A stretch of 64,000 nucleotides of DNA from Petunia secreta (GCA_029990175.1 JARKIP010000023.1:21347501-21411500); one strand, 5' to 3'; positions 1-11,600 are shown, counted from the first letter of the stretch. The notes: generated from the letters alone by a model not told the origin. A program made the numbers and translations.

Positions 1-290
1 AATTCATCAAGAGTAACTTTACATACTCCGACCAAATAGTCAATGAATTCATTAAGAGAATTTAATTTCAATCCCTTTCACAGCAAAATATCGGTAAATC
101 TATCAAGAGTGTTCCTACACACTCCAACCAAATAACGATTTATAGACTTAAGAGAATATAATCTCATCCTTTCTTTAGTAGGAATATATATCGGTAAATC
201 TATCAAGAGCATTCTTACTCACTCCAACGGAGATCGGTCTTATAGATTTATTAAGAGACGAGAATCTCCACCTATGCACATCCGCTCACT
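1..290. repeat. Degenerate ~100-bp tandem repeat (about three units)
   Basis: Three related units begin near 1, 95 and 195. Each opens with an AAATCTATCAAGAG-like string, continues through an ACTCCAAC motif, and ends (in units 1 and 2) with ATATCGGT; the third runs into unrelated sequence. Read on the minus strand, each unit ends in a purine-rich stretch. This is compatible with repeats around the polypurine tract of the minus-strand Copia remnant next to it, but that role is an inference. Confidence 0.6.
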
Positions 291-442
291 CATACAATTA
301 GGAAATGGAAATTTCATTGACGTGCTCTATAATTGTAACTTTACTTGTTTTTCCTTTGAACCTAAGATTGCATCATTAGGAAGGGTTCCCATAAAGTATA
401 ATTAATTTATAAAAGGCTTTATTCCCATTCCTTTATAAGTTT

Positions 443-560
443 CCACCACCAGTCCTTTGCATAAACTTTCAGACAAAGGCTCTGCTATATTATATCTGGA
501 ATTCATATATTGCATGGAAATTATATCATCAGCCAATAATTTTCTCACTGATTGTGTATG
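443..560 (-). pseudogene. Copia RNase H C-terminal fragment
   Basis: Minus-strand translation of about 445-548 gives a run with the late Copia RNase H pattern: a VRKLLAD...I-like segment, then NSRYNIAEPLSES and CKGL. This corresponds to the conserved RNase H tail just before the 3' noncoding region of Ty1/Copia elements. Nothing upstream (higher coordinates) continues as a readable polyprotein, so this is a decayed remnant. A Stowaway MITE and a solo LTR have landed just beyond it. Confidence 0.6.
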
Positions 561-615
561 AGACTTACTTATCTCAATTTGTCAATTGTTACAATCACTT
601 GAATCTTGAAATATA

Positions 616-874
616 CTCCCTCCGTTTCAAAAAGGATGAACCTTTGCGGAGTACGAGTGTCAAATTGACTAATTTTCAACGGAAATTTGCACATCGAATT
701 TTTAAACCTTTTCAAATAAAATTTACATATTTAGAAACTACATGAAAATTACTATAAGTCACAATAGTTAAGAAGTCAAAATAGTTAGAAAATATTTGTA
801 AGATATGTGGTCAAACATAATCTTGTTTGACCCTTCAAATAGTAATAGGTTCATCCTTTTTGAAATGGAGGGAG
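616..874. mobile_element. Stowaway-type MITE, 259 bp
   Basis: The ends are long inverted repeats. The left begins CTCCCTCCGTTTCAAAAAGG and the right is its near-exact reverse complement ending in GGAG. TA dinucleotides flank both sides (614-615 and 875-876), the expected Tc1/mariner target duplication. The CTCCCTCCGT terminus is the hallmark of plant Stowaway MITEs. There is no coding capacity; a short ORF crossing the left end is fortuitous. Confidence 0.9.
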
Positions 875-1192
875 TAACAGCTTTATATAAATACATTGTC
901 AATAAGGTGGTATTTATCTATAGCAATACTTCTAAGCGAGTCAGCTTCTTCTCAAGTATAATGTAATTTTATAAATTCTTTTTTCATCAACTAGCCATCA
1001 TAAAAACCGGACCAATTTAATATCCACCAAAGATTATATTGGGATGACATGACAAAGTTTATATCCTTGAGTCCATCGAAATATTATTAGACATTCAGTC
1101 TACGATCGGCTTTGACGACAAGACAAGTGCCCATACTTTCAGTATTTCAATCTTATTGTTGTCGAGCATAACGCGCCATACATTTTCATATT
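875..1192. other. Gene-free stretch, probable decayed Copia interior
   Basis: AT-rich sequence between the MITE and the solo LTR. A few minus-strand stretches look vaguely protein-like but none gives a convincing domain. It is probably eroded pol from the Copia remnant flanking on both sides. Confidence 0.35.
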
Positions 1193-1459
1193 ATGCTTGA
1201 TAAGTTGGTATTTTACCAACTTAAAGACTACTTTAAGCTTTTGCTTTTGAATCCAAAAACAACGTTTAGTGTTGTTTAATGTCGTAACTGCTTAGTTTCA
1301 GGTTTTAATGATTTTGCACGAGCAATAGTTGAAGATTGAAGTTCGAGAGCAAGACTTGGAGCCAAAGTGATCCCAAGTTACAGCATGAGGTGCCCCGCCT
1401 GAAGCTCAGGCACCCCGCCTAGTAGACTTCAGAGGCTTGAAAAGTGGAGTGCAGAATAA

Positions 1460-1617
1460 GGCGCTCCGCCTAGAATTTCAGGCGGAGCGCCTGGAAAAAT
1501 ACAGAGAGAAAGATTGCATGAGGCGCTCCACCTAGAATTTCAGGCGGAGCGCCTGAAGAAAAATACAGAGAGCAAGATTTCATGAGGCGCTCCGCCTAAA
1601 ATTTGAGGTGGGCGCCT
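1460..1617. repeat. Tandem array of 13-bp-stem hairpins, ~62-bp period
   Basis: AGGCGCTCCGCCT at 1460-1472 pairs perfectly with AGGCGGAGCGCCT at 1481-1493 around an 8-nt loop. The unit recurs at 1522-1555 (one stem mismatch) and 1585-1617 (imperfect right arm). Single arms also occur near 1680. The GC-rich units stand out in an AT-rich LTR and lie just upstream of its TATA box. Confidence 0.85.
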
Positions 1618-1721
1618 GAATGAAGTCCTGAAGCTTGACATTTTGAGGCCCAGAAAGAGGCGGACAGCCCACTCTTTGAGGCGCTCCGCCTCAGCTGCTG
1701 TGACTGCATTTTCTCAGTTTG

Positions 1722-1729
1722 TATAAATA
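1722..1729 (+). promoter_or_regulatory. TATA box of the solo LTR
   Basis: TATAAATA follows the GC-rich hairpin array and precedes a pyrimidine/AAC-rich leader. It is a plausible LTR core promoter if the LTR is read on the plus strand. Confidence 0.45.
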
Positions 1730-2667
1730 GTAAAAGCTAGGGTTTAACAAACACATTAGATATCACATTTGCTACTTGTTTTGAGGCGATTTTGGGAGCC
1801 ATGTAGAGGTCTTAACATCGTTTTGTAAGCTTCTAAACTTGTATCTTTGAATCATATTCCATATATCATTCAAAACTCATGTTCAACATGATTCTATCAT
1901 TTCATTACATCTATTATTGCTTTGATTCAAACCCTAGTTATGAGTAGCTAAATTCATAACTAGGGGTGTAAATAGGCTATGGTGATAGAAAATCAATGGG
2001 TGTTGTTCCATTTCACTAACTATAACACAAGTAACAATTATCCAAATCTCCATTATAATAACATCAAAATTTCAAAATCCATGATATTTGGGATTTCTTG
2101 TCTACATTGCTAGTTAAAGACTGGGAAGAGATTAACTAATGTAGAATAGTGGAGTTGGCAAGGATTTGAGTTGATAGGCTATTCATATAGACTAACTCAT
2201 CTAAAAGGAGTTACGCTCGGAAGAGGTCTCCTTTCCTTGGGTCTTTGAGTAGCGCTTTGAGTATTCAACTAAGGCTTTAACAAGCGGGTTGTGAAAGATC
2301 TCTTCTAGGCCGGAAGGATTCTAGAGATCATAATCGGAATACTCGACCATAATTATACTTATGTTGGGAAATTGAAGTGAAGACACCCGTTGGTTGGAAA
2401 TCACTATTAGTTGTTTGCACCCCTAGTCTCGTAATATCGAATCAACTTACTTGCTTAATTTGTATGCTTTGTAGTTAATTGTAGTGTTACTTTATACAAA
2501 CCCCATTTCTAGGATTCAATATTAAACTTCATTTGAATTTCTACTTGCAACTCTCCTACTTGACAAGCTAGTTCCCTTGGGAAATCGACCCCGACTCACA
2601 TCGGGTATTATATTTTGACGACCGCCCCTCACCATTTAAGGTGTAGGATTGAGCGTGGATCAATGCT

Positions 2668-4123
2668 CCACATGAAGACATGTATCACATTATTTTATAT
2701 AAGTTTTTCAACTTCAAAGAAAATCTATATCATTTTCTCCTTACCAAAAAAAATGATAACACAATTTCAGGTAGTACTGATGTGATCTTTACAAGTAATC
2801 TATTTATATCACTTTCACAGACTTGAAAATTTATCTTTTATGATCTCATGTAGGCAAAAATATGAAGATTCAATTTCAAGTACTAATATCATATTTCTCA
2901 AGTATTATATTTCATATTTTCCAACAAACTTGGAAGTATACCTCTTGTGATTTTATGCATCAAACAAATATATTAGTTATGCCAACTAATTTGCATTTTG
3001 GCAAGGGAATAACAACCCCGTAGTCATACATACAACTCAAGATTATCACAAGGTGGATATTGACCTTATTAGTTATAGATAATGGATTCTACCAAAATCA
3101 TAAAAGTAAATATCAATAACAAAGGTAAAGAAAGTATAAGTAGAACCCGATTTTTTTTGTTTGGTTGCATCTTCCTTCTTGGCTCACCGCATGGATATGA
3201 TCCTTTTGGCTTCCTCATATATCCAAGGCATTGCCTTTATTGAAGCCCTTATTGATGTCCTTCAACTATCTTGTACGGCTATTAGATCAATTCTTACTAT
3301 CTTTGCCATGAATAATAAAATATGGATTCCACCATGTTACTGATCATTAGAGATATGAGTACAGAGGTGCAAATATTTGGGAAATAATAACAAATTTATC
3401 AATTTTTTATTTTGTCATCTCTTTTAATGCCTCATGCTACAGTCACCTTTCTTATTTTCTCTCGCATCATTGAAAGACAATAACTTTAAAATTCCCCTAC
3501 TACTTTGTAGATTTAATTAAAACTCTTGTCAATTGATCTTTCCCAATAGGAAGGCAACAGATGGCTTTCAGGCTTCATCCCAAAGGAAAAACAGACATAC
3601 AAAACTTATTAGGAAAAGTAAATATTCATTCATGGTTCAACATGATTTTTGTATAGTTTCAATTTCAACCTCTCTTTTACTCATCATCATATTGAAATCA
3701 CATATTCAACTACTTGGTAAGATATTATCTAAAAGATAACCAACAATTCACAAGAACTAAGCATGATCATGGAGTATATTTTATTGGACTCACAATCCCA
3801 ATAATCAAGTGCCAAACATCAATATAGACAATATCAACATTTTGCCAAGGATTATCACTTTACCAAAATTTAATTAATCTTGCTAATGAATGAAATGAAG
3901 TTTCATCACTAAAATCACTAATCAATATGGTTTCACCAATGGTGCTTATATGTTGAAGCACACTCCATGTTTATTTCACTGTAAAGAATCCCTTAATAGT
4001 ATCATAAACTTTTATATGAATTCATGGAATATAGGATTACTTAGTCCTAAGACCAAGAGCATGTATTGCTTTGGTTCTCCATATGAATTGTTCAGGATTT
4101 CATAGAGACAAATATCTTCAAAT
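2668..4123. other. Gene-free AT-rich stretch (decayed Copia interior?)
   Basis: No ORF above ~70 codons and no recognisable domain on either strand. It lies between the solo-LTR insertion and a probable Copia 5' LTR (4124-4699), so it is most likely the eroded gag/pol interior of the same minus-strand Copia element. This is inferred from position only. Confidence 0.35.
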
Positions 4124-4699
4124 TGTTAGAACCAAGATACTATCTTGTACCTGCTCGAACTAAAATAAATCCAAATGATTAGAACACAAATAATAATAAT
4201 CATAAGAAAATTAAAATAAAATTGCTTGGCTTAGAGGCACGTCAAGATGTTTCTTGAAGATAGTTTAAGTCTCTCCCACGAGCAAACAGAAGAATAATGA
4301 CAACTCTATCTTCGGGTTTAAACTAAGCCACACAACAAGTAGCATTCAAGAACGTTGCTCTTCTATTCTTGAATCTGTGATTTCACCTTTTGATCAATAT
4401 CTCTTTCTTTTATTTTCTAGTGAAATAACTTGTGAATTGCTTCCCAGTTTCAACAAAATCAGTCGTGCATATATAAGTAAGTAGTTATTAAATACCAACT
4501 ACTTTTATTAAATAAAGTTGATTAAATGACTTCATTAATTGACGTGAGATGAGATATATTTACAATGTAATTGCGTTTAGAAAATCTGAACCTAGTAGGT
4601 TCGTTCATTTATTTATGAGAAATAGGAGTTACTTTGAAATTCATTATTTTAACTTATCAAATGCATTGTTCCAAAATTATTAAAATATTTACTCTAACA
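4124..4699 (-). mobile_element. Probable Copia LTR (5' LTR of a minus-strand element)
   Basis: Starts TGTTAGA and ends TCTAACA, the perfect inverted termini typical of Ty1/Copia LTRs. Its 576-bp length fits. A TATATA-containing segment near 4470 could be the minus-strand promoter. It is in the right place to be the 5' LTR of the element whose RNase H remnant lies at 443-560. The matching 3' LTR is not recognisable, and the sequence at the left border only loosely resembles an initiator-Met primer site. Confidence 0.5.
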
Positions 4700-5797
4700 T
4701 TTTCTGTGTTTGTTTTCGAAAACTACTTTGGAACCAATACACAAAAGGTAACAATTCATATTTAAAATAAACTATCATCATCTAATTTTTCTAAAATTTG
4801 ATTGGAAATGTGATAAGTTTATTTATTGCTCTTATTTAATATTTGCTTATATATGATTGAGACGCTTTTTTCTTTCTTCGAAGATCATGTAGTCTCTTAT
4901 TATGATAAGTTTATCTATTGCTCGCAATTATTAGTCGAAAATGTATTCAAAGCTGTCAGGTTACTTGTTTGATATTCTCAAAAAAGTTTATCAGGTGTGT
5001 TCAAGGTGTTACTATTTAATTGTTGTTGGTTGGACTTAGAAGATTCTAGTTGTGCTCGCCCAAATTATGATTAACATTAAATTCAAGATTTTTGGGGGTA
5101 CTTAATAATTTAGATTATTTTAATAACTTAACCCTAAAAACCAAATATTCAGAAGAAAAAATGCATACATCAATGATCAATGAATCGCAACAAATAAATT
5201 TGTGTAACTAAACCGAAATGGGTTTTAAGCAAAAATTACTGTAAAGAGTTATTGCAAGATATTCTTCACTTTCAATTGAGACTACTTTGTGCGTTGAAGT
5301 TGAAAAGGTACTGCAACTTCTTTTATCTCCCTGGCAAGAGCTTCAACTATTAGGAGTATATTCTATTGACAAGTCAACATGTTCTCTTTTTTTTTTTTCC
5401 GCAAGTATGCAACATAAGAGAGCTCTTAACGAGATTCTTATTGCCTACAAGAAAAATAAATCTAGCATTTTGTATTTGTACGTTGGATAATTAGATAGGA
5501 ATACTTTTTTTCTGGATTTTCAAACCAGGATTCAAGAATCGATTATTTTTTGCAAATAATTTTAGTGCAAGATCATCAAAAGTTTATTCAAACCCAGTTA
5601 TCAATCAACAACGTACCTAATTCCTCAAATATCATTGGCTCAAAATATCATGCTCCTATTCGTCATCATTGTCGCTATACACTGCAAAATATATTACAAT
5701 AATTGAACCAAAAGATTAGCAAGATTTCAAAGAATGGGGCTTAGAATTAAAAGACAAGTATAATTTGTCTTGTAAACTTATGTATATTCATTAATAC
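4700..5797. other. Gene-free AT-rich stretch
   Basis: No convincing coding sequence. A 67-codon plus-strand ORF at 5287-5490 has a weakly protein-like look but no recognisable domain and no supporting context. Confidence 0.4.
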
Positions 5798-6038
5798 TGT
5801 TAAAGATAATTCAAAGTTGATATGGAAATCTAATTTAATTAGGTTTCATTATTAAGTAAATTATTTAATTCATGTCTAGTTAGGTTTTTAGTAAAACTAT
5901 ATTATAATAGATTTTTTAGTTAAAGTATGATTTGTTTGTTATTATAAATAGAGGTGCTACCCTCTATTATATTATGAAGTGCAAGAGAGTAAAGTTGAGA
6001 TCAATAAAATTTAAGAGAGTTTTATTAATTTTTTCTAC
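5798..6038. mobile_element. Small solo LTR or TRIM-like LTR, ~241 bp
   Basis: Begins TGTTAAAGATAATTC and is flanked by identical AATAC at 5793-5797 and 6039-6043. It contains a TATAAATAGAGG promoter-like element and an AATAAA polyadenylation-like signal in the order expected for a Copia/TRIM LTR. The 3' terminus reads CTAC(A), so the exact end is off by one base or the terminal A overlaps the TSD. No internal region is present. Confidence 0.5.
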
Positions 6039-6043
6039 AATAC

Positions 6044-6460
6044 TTATAAACAACAAATAATGCAATATTGTTAATAGTTACATATAATGAATATATCACG
6101 TTTTTTAATGCTATCATGCATTCATGCGATTAATCAAAAAGGAAAAAGAAAGACAATTATATTTTCAATAAGCAGCCCTAATCCATGCATACATGTGTTA
6201 ATATATAGGTGACAAGAATATTGAAGTTGGAATTCTTTTGGTGTTAGAATTTGATTGTAAGCTAAATTTTTAATTCTAGTATGATGGAAAATTGAAATTT
6301 TTACGTCATTGGGAATTACCTATATAATTTAATGAAATTATATTTTTTCAATATTAAATGTAATAAGTAAAATATAAAAAAAAGTAAATGAAAATTTTGT
6401 CTATTGTGAAATCTTTTAATGAAAGGTAAAAAGTTCAATCAATATCTCTAAGGTTCTTTG
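6044..6460. other. Gene-free AT-rich stretch
   Basis: Very AT-rich, no ORF and no recognisable repeat. It ends at the poly(T) tract that marks the 3' end of the minus-strand LINE. Confidence 0.4.
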
Positions 6461-7712
6461 TGTTTTTTTTTTTTTTTTGATAGGTAATTAAATTTTATTA
6501 CCAAAATTGTCACTACAGCTCAAGGAAAAGAAAACACCTACGAGCAACTAACTGGTGGACATCCCCACCCCGCATGATCCTACATTACCATTACCTCATA
6601 CTACCACATTATAAAGTATCTATAGCTTAGTTAGGATAGAAGTTCAGCTGTTCTAAACATAATACTAGCCTAGTAAACATTAACCCTTAACAATGGACAA
6701 CCTGAATCATAGTCTTCACAATGCTTCTTTGGTCCCTCTGCTTGGTTTGAAAAATTCTGTGGTTTCTCTCCATCTAGACATGGTAGAGAGCTGCAGTTAA
6801 GGTCATTCTATAGATCTGAGCTCCTACTTGTTTTCCCCTGCTGTGATCCATGACCCACTGGAGATCTTCATTCCAGCTAAGTATTTGTCTAGGGATTCCA
6901 AGCCATTTCAGCATACTTGCCCATATTGCTCTAGAAAAAGCACACTAGAAAAACAAATGATTATGGCTCTCATCTGCTGCATTGCACAATTGATAGATCT
7001 GATTAGTACACACACCCCACTTGGCCAATCTGTCTTTGTTGCCATCATATCATGTATAGCTAGGTATAGAATAAACTGCATTTTGGGCGGACTCAAGTTA
7101 TTACATATGACTTTTCTCCATGGTACTTTAGGCATAGTTCAACTCAACTTGTTGTAAACTGTCTTGATTGAGTATATTTTCATATCTTGCATATCTGCCT
7201 CTATATACCCAATGCTCTCCTTGTTCCTCTTACAACTTAGAATCTTTTGAATGGTCCAGGATGTCTGCTTAGGCTGAATCTCCCAGGCTGGCTTGCCTTT
7301 TGTGTAGTAGGTATGCACCCAAATGACTCATAGTCTGTCCTTCTTGTTGCTTAAACACCATAGTAGTTTACCAATAGCTGCAGTATTCCAGGCTTGGATA
7401 TCCAGTAAGTTAAGCCCCCCAACAATTTAAGCTAGGTTTGCACAAGATGTCACATGCTATCAGAGCTTTCTTTGATGTGTTGACACTTCCTGTCCATAAA
7501 AACTTCATGCACATGCTTTCCACCTCCTTAAAGATCTTCTTTAGTAAGATGAAGACCTGGGCACAGTATGACTGTATAGCAAACAAAACATTTTTAATCA
7601 TCTGAATTCTTCTATCATAAGATAGGAATTTAGTTGACCATGCAGTTATTCTGTATAGCTTTCTATCCAGTAGAGGTCTGCACTGGCTGATGGATAGCCT
7701 TTTGGTTCTCTA
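6461..7712 (-). pseudogene. LINE (L1-type) 3' segment: RT C-terminus, zf-RVT region and poly(A)
   Basis: On plus coordinates the segment starts with a 16-nt T run (6463-6478), the poly(A) tail of a minus-strand LINE. Minus translation of 7690-7410 gives the conserved L1 region after the RT palm: RLSISQCRPLLD, then a QMIKNVLFAIQSYCAQVFIL-type thumb segment and a MKFLWTG motif. Further left, eroded frames match the linker and zinc-binding RVT tail with stops and frameshifts. The piece continues two others at 27318-27599 and 32164-35200. About 600 bp of RT palm are missing at the 7713 junction with gag. Confidence 0.85.
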
Positions 7713-9058
7713 AGAGGAAGCCTGGTACATGGCTCGGTTGGGAAGACATGGCAGCAGATTTCGTAGAACGATTTGGGTACAACACTGAAATGGTACCAGA
7801 TCGTTTCTACCTTGAAAAGTTGAAAAAGAAACCCACTAAAACGTTTAGAGAATATGCTACTAGGTGGAGAGCAGAAGCTGCCAAGGTACAACCTGCTATG
7901 GATGAAAAAGAAATAGTGAACATATTCTTCCGCATTCAAGAGGACGTCTATTACGATAAGCTGCTGCATATGAAAAACCAGAAGTTTGCTGATGTAGTGC
8001 TGATGGGAGATGACGTAGAAGAAGGGCTGAAAAGTGGAAAGATTATTAGCCTAGCTGCACTACAGGCTACTAATAAGGCTCTCCAGTCAGGAAATGTGAG
8101 TCTCTCCAAAAAGAAGAAAGATGAAGTCTCTTTTGCTGCAACCGTTCAAGACCCTGATTTGAACCACTATGATCAAATACCGCCACCATTCTATCCAAAC
8201 CCTCACATACCAACTGAATATCCCGTTTACAACACTCAGCCCGCTCGGCCTATATTCCACACCCCAGCACCAAACCGTCCACCATACCAGCAAAATACTC
8301 AACTCAATTACCGAAATGCACCATCGTACCCTCCTAGGCCTCGCCCTGAGGAAAACCAAAGACCCAAAAGGAACTACATTGCATTAGCTGAATCTCGCAC
8401 CCAATTGTTCGAGAGATTGAGAGCTGCTGGGCTTATTGTCCCAATCCCTCAAAAGGTGCCAGACAACCCTTCACCACACTTTGATTACAACAAAAGGTTT
8501 GCATACCACTCAGGTGGACCGGGGCATGAGACGGAGAGATGTTTTGCATTGAAAGATAAGATTCAAGACCTAACAGATGAAAATGTCATTCACTTGAAGA
8601 CACCAAATGTGCACAATAATCCACTACCTAATCATGGAGATGAGAAGGTGAATATGATTGACTTCGGCGAAGAGTGCAATCTGGAAGGCACGATTATAAA
8701 AGCAAAAACAGTGTTTGATAAACACAAGTTTGGCCTGGGGTACATCTTGGTTTGCAAAGGAAAACGTACTACAAAAGATACAAGAGGTTATCATTCACTA
8801 GAGCAGTTTGTTCCAACTCTGAAATAAGCATCCATCTTTTCAAGCTGCATGAAAACTCTCAAGGGAGAAGGACTTGCCGAAGGTGTTCAGGGTATAGAAG
8901 ATGAGCTGACCGTTCTAAAGGAGCTATTCATGGAAGAGTATGATGCAGTTCCTGAAAAACATACTGAAGCCCTGAACATCTAGAAAGCTGAAGCTGAACA
9001 ACTGAATCTACCGCACATTCCGAGCATGCCGAGAACCTTAGTGGAGCTGGAGCATTAG
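7713..9058 (+). pseudogene. gag, truncated copy A (Ogre/Tat-like)
   Basis: Structural capsid/nucleocapsid polyprotein of a Ty3/gypsy Tat-lineage element. Open from the junction with LINE sequence to a TAA at 8825. The visible part starts in the conserved Retrotrans_gag core (a KPGTW...GWEDMAADFVERFGYN-like segment) and runs through KKKPTKTFREYATRWR. A proline-rich stretch follows, then the CAYHSGGPGHETERCF-like Cys/His motif typical of Tat gag C-termini (the first Cys is F here). After the TAA, reading continues to a TAG at 8981 that copy B shares. The N-terminal half is missing. Relative to copy B it has its own nonsense change (CAA to TAA) and lacks B's two stops and 7-bp deletion. Confidence 0.85.
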
Positions 9059-9714
9059 TTATTTTCTTAAATAAGACACGACTCCGAGTCATTAGCTTTT
9101 GTTTTCTTTGTTGTTCAACTTTGTTGCATCGTTGTTTCCTTTCGAAGACTTTTTCTCAAGTCCAATAATAAAATCATTTCCGTTTCTATTTTAAGCATGC
9201 ATCATTCACTTTCAGCAAAATTATTTTAATTCTATTGAATCTGCGACTGCGATGTGAGGAAGCAGTCCAAAATGACGAGAACAAACCAGGCTATGGTGAT
9301 TTGACAAAAGACATTTGAGGAACTTCATGAAAATCTAATAGCAGACAATTGAAGCAAGAGCATCAAGAAGATATTGAGAAAATGACTTAAAGCGATACAG
9401 TAGAAATACATATAAGGAGCAGAATTAGACAATTTCAAATGGGCCAAAAACATACTGGAGCAAGTGACGAACAAAATAAGAAATATAAAGGCAAAGGAAT
9501 TTAACAAGGAGTTTAGCAAATTATAGTTGACCCTGAAGTAGAACTCTTTAAATCGAGAAAAATGAACAAGATCCTTTGAGATACAATCAAGAGATACTAC
9601 AAATCGAGCAACATTCATTTTTATTGGATTTGAACTACGTAGTGACCTGATTCCCAAAAGGGGATACGTAGGCAGCCCACCCAAGGTACGGTCACATCAT
9701 AAAAGAATTTTATT
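9059..9714 (+). other. Ogre-like 3' untranslated spacer, copy A
   Basis: Noncoding. It contains the paired CTACGTAG (9635-9642) ... GATACGTAGGCAGC (9663-9676) motif around a CTGATTCCCAAAAGGGG core, which I recognise as a recurrent segment of Ogre/Tat 3' regions. A minus-strand ORF here (9325-9684) has a counterpart in copy B only because the DNA is duplicated. Confidence 0.6.
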
Positions 9715-9885
9715 AGACACTGGGGCAGAATTTTGAGTTTCCCTCAAAAAATTCAAAGAGTACATTATAACACACTGGGGCAGAATTTTTGAGGGACCTC
9801 AAAAATTCTAGAGAATACAAGCAGCACACTGGGGCAGAAATTTTGAGCTTCCCTCAAAATTTCAAGATGAAAGATCTTTGAACAG
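9715..9885 (+). repeat. Three ~55-bp hairpin repeats, copy A
   Basis: Three consecutive units each start ACACTGGGGCAGAAttttgag. Each then carries the complementary CCTCAAAAatTC a few bases later, so each can fold into a short AT-rich hairpin. In copy B (20610-20750) the first unit has lost its left arm by a small deletion. Confidence 0.7.
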
Positions 9886-10224
9886 CAAATGGACATAGAG
9901 GAGATTATGTCCAAACAACACGTCGAAGTCTATGATTCAATGGAACAAATTTGCATTACTTTTTAAAAATAATTTTCACAAAACACATGTATATCCCCTT
10001 TCATTCTCCCTTTTTACCCACAACTCGACTAAGGTTTGACACTCGAAAAGAGAGATATTACAAAGGAAACAATTATACAAGATGTAGCAGCAGAGTACAG
10101 TACCACGAATGCTCAATTCAATTTCCCGAAAAAACTCACAATTTTTCTTTGATTGCAGATTTACATAGGTACCAAGTATACCTAACAACTCTTGCAAAGC
10201 AAAATCTATCAGATTATCAGCGCA

Positions 10225-11600
10225 TAGAATCTGCGTCGGCGGATATATAGGGTCCGCATCTGTGGACACGACATCAATTTGAGAAGCATAGGATCTGCGT
10301 CTGCGGATACATAGGGTTCGCAGTGGTGAACATGACAGCAATGACAACAGTGTAAGGTCCGCGTCTGTGGACAAGACATCTTTTGGAGAAGCATAGATCC
10401 GCATCGGTGGATATATAGGGTCCGCGTCTGTGGACATGACATCTTTTGGAAAAGCATAGGATCCGCATCGGTGGATATATGGGGTCCGCGTCTGTGAACT
10501 TGGAGAAGCATAGATCCATGTCGGTGGATACATAGGGTCCGCGTCTGTGGACACGACATCAATTTGAAGATCATAGAATCCATGTCGGTGGATATATAGG
10601 GTCCGCGTCTGTGGACATGACATCTATTTGACAAGAATAGGATCCATGTCGGTGGATGTATAGGGTCTGCATCGGTGGACATTACAAGCATAGGATTCAT
10701 GTCGGTGGATATATAGGGTCCGCAGCGTTGGACATGACATTAATTTGAGAAGCGTAGAATCCATGTCGGTGGATGTATAGGGTCTGCATCGGTGGACATG
10801 ACAAGCATAGAATCCATGTCGGTGGATATACAGGGTCCGCAGCGGTGGACATGACATCAATTTAAGAAGTGTAGAATCCATGTCGGTGGATATATAGGGA
10901 CTGCATCGTTGGACATGACAAGCATAGGATCCATGTCGGTGGATATATAGGGTCCGCAGCGGTGGACACGATATAAATTTGAGAAGTATAGAATCCATGT
11001 CGGTGGATATACAGGGTCCGCAGCAGTGGACATGACATTAATTTGAGAAGCATAGGATCCATGTCGGTGGATATATAGGGTCCGCGTCTGTGGACATGGC
11101 ATCATTTGACAAGCATAGAATCCAAGTCGGTGGATATATAAGGTCCGCAGCAGTAGACATGATATCAATTTGAGAGGCATAGAATCCATGTCGGTGGATA
11201 CATAGGGTCTGCATCGGTGGACATGACATCCATAGAATCTGCGTCGGTGGATATATATAAGGTCCGCGTTTGTGGACAATTCAGCAATTGAAGGTATAGG
11301 GTCCGCGTTTATGGGCATAGTTCAGCGATCTGAAGCAGAGTAAGAATCTGCGATTGTGGATGATGGGGTCCGCGTTTGTGGGCAGTTCAACACAGGATCC
11401 GTGCCTATGGATACAGTTCAACATTAAAAGCACCTTAAGTATCGAAGAGACATATGATCTGTGTCACTGGATGGAAAGTTTGGAGTCCATGTTTGTGGAC
11501 GAGATATCAATCAAACAAGCGTAGGGTCCGCGTTTGTGGGCATACTTCAACAATTTTCAGCAGAGCAAGGTCCGCATCGGTGGGCATAGCATTGAATAGA
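10225..11600. repeat. Minisatellite of the Ogre-like element, copy A
   Basis: Imperfect tandem repeats of ~50-64 bp built from two related halves, GGTCCGCGTCTGTGGACATG and GGATCCATGTCGGTGGATAT, joined by a variable ATCAATTTGAGAAGCATA spacer. I estimate 15-20 units; they degrade toward 11.6 kb. Each half is a short imperfect palindrome (TCC...GGA). Long minus-strand ORFs across it (10209-11318) arise because the unit lacks stops in several frames, not because of selection. The array occupies the place where pol would be expected. Confidence 0.85.

Larger units (their letters stand above)
1198..2662. mobile_element. Solo LTR, 1465 bp, TSD ATGCT
   Basis: The segment begins TGATAAGTTGG and ends GTGGATCA (TG...CA). 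It is bounded by identical 5-bp repeats ATGCT at 1193-1197 and 2663-2667, so it is a complete LTR with no internal region: a solo LTR left by LTR-LTR recombination. Near the start is a perfect hairpin (AAGTTGGTA / TACCAACTT around a TTT loop). A GC-rich hairpin array lies at 1460-1617 and a TATAAATA box at 1722-1729. The downstream part contains the CCCTTGGGAAATCGACCCCG-type segment common in plant gypsy LTRs. The lineage is not settled. It sits inside older Copia-derived sequence. Confidence 0.9.

Noticed and set aside
5287..5490. 67-codon ORF with faint resemblance to the N-terminal region of group III WRKY proteins
   Set aside because: Similarity is too weak; there is no WRKYGQK domain or exon context nearby.
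6828..7157. 109-codon plus-strand ORF
   Set aside because: Antisense shadow of the LINE 3' region.
10209..11318. Long minus-strand ORFs across the minisatellite, repeated at 20994-22207
   Set aside because: They consist only of the translated repeat in several overlapping frames, and the repeat unit simply lacks stops. No start context, domain or codon signal.
10225..11600. CRISPR-like spaced repeats
   Set aside because: Repeat and spacer both belong to one degenerate unit; spacers are not unique, and the setting is a plant retrotransposon.
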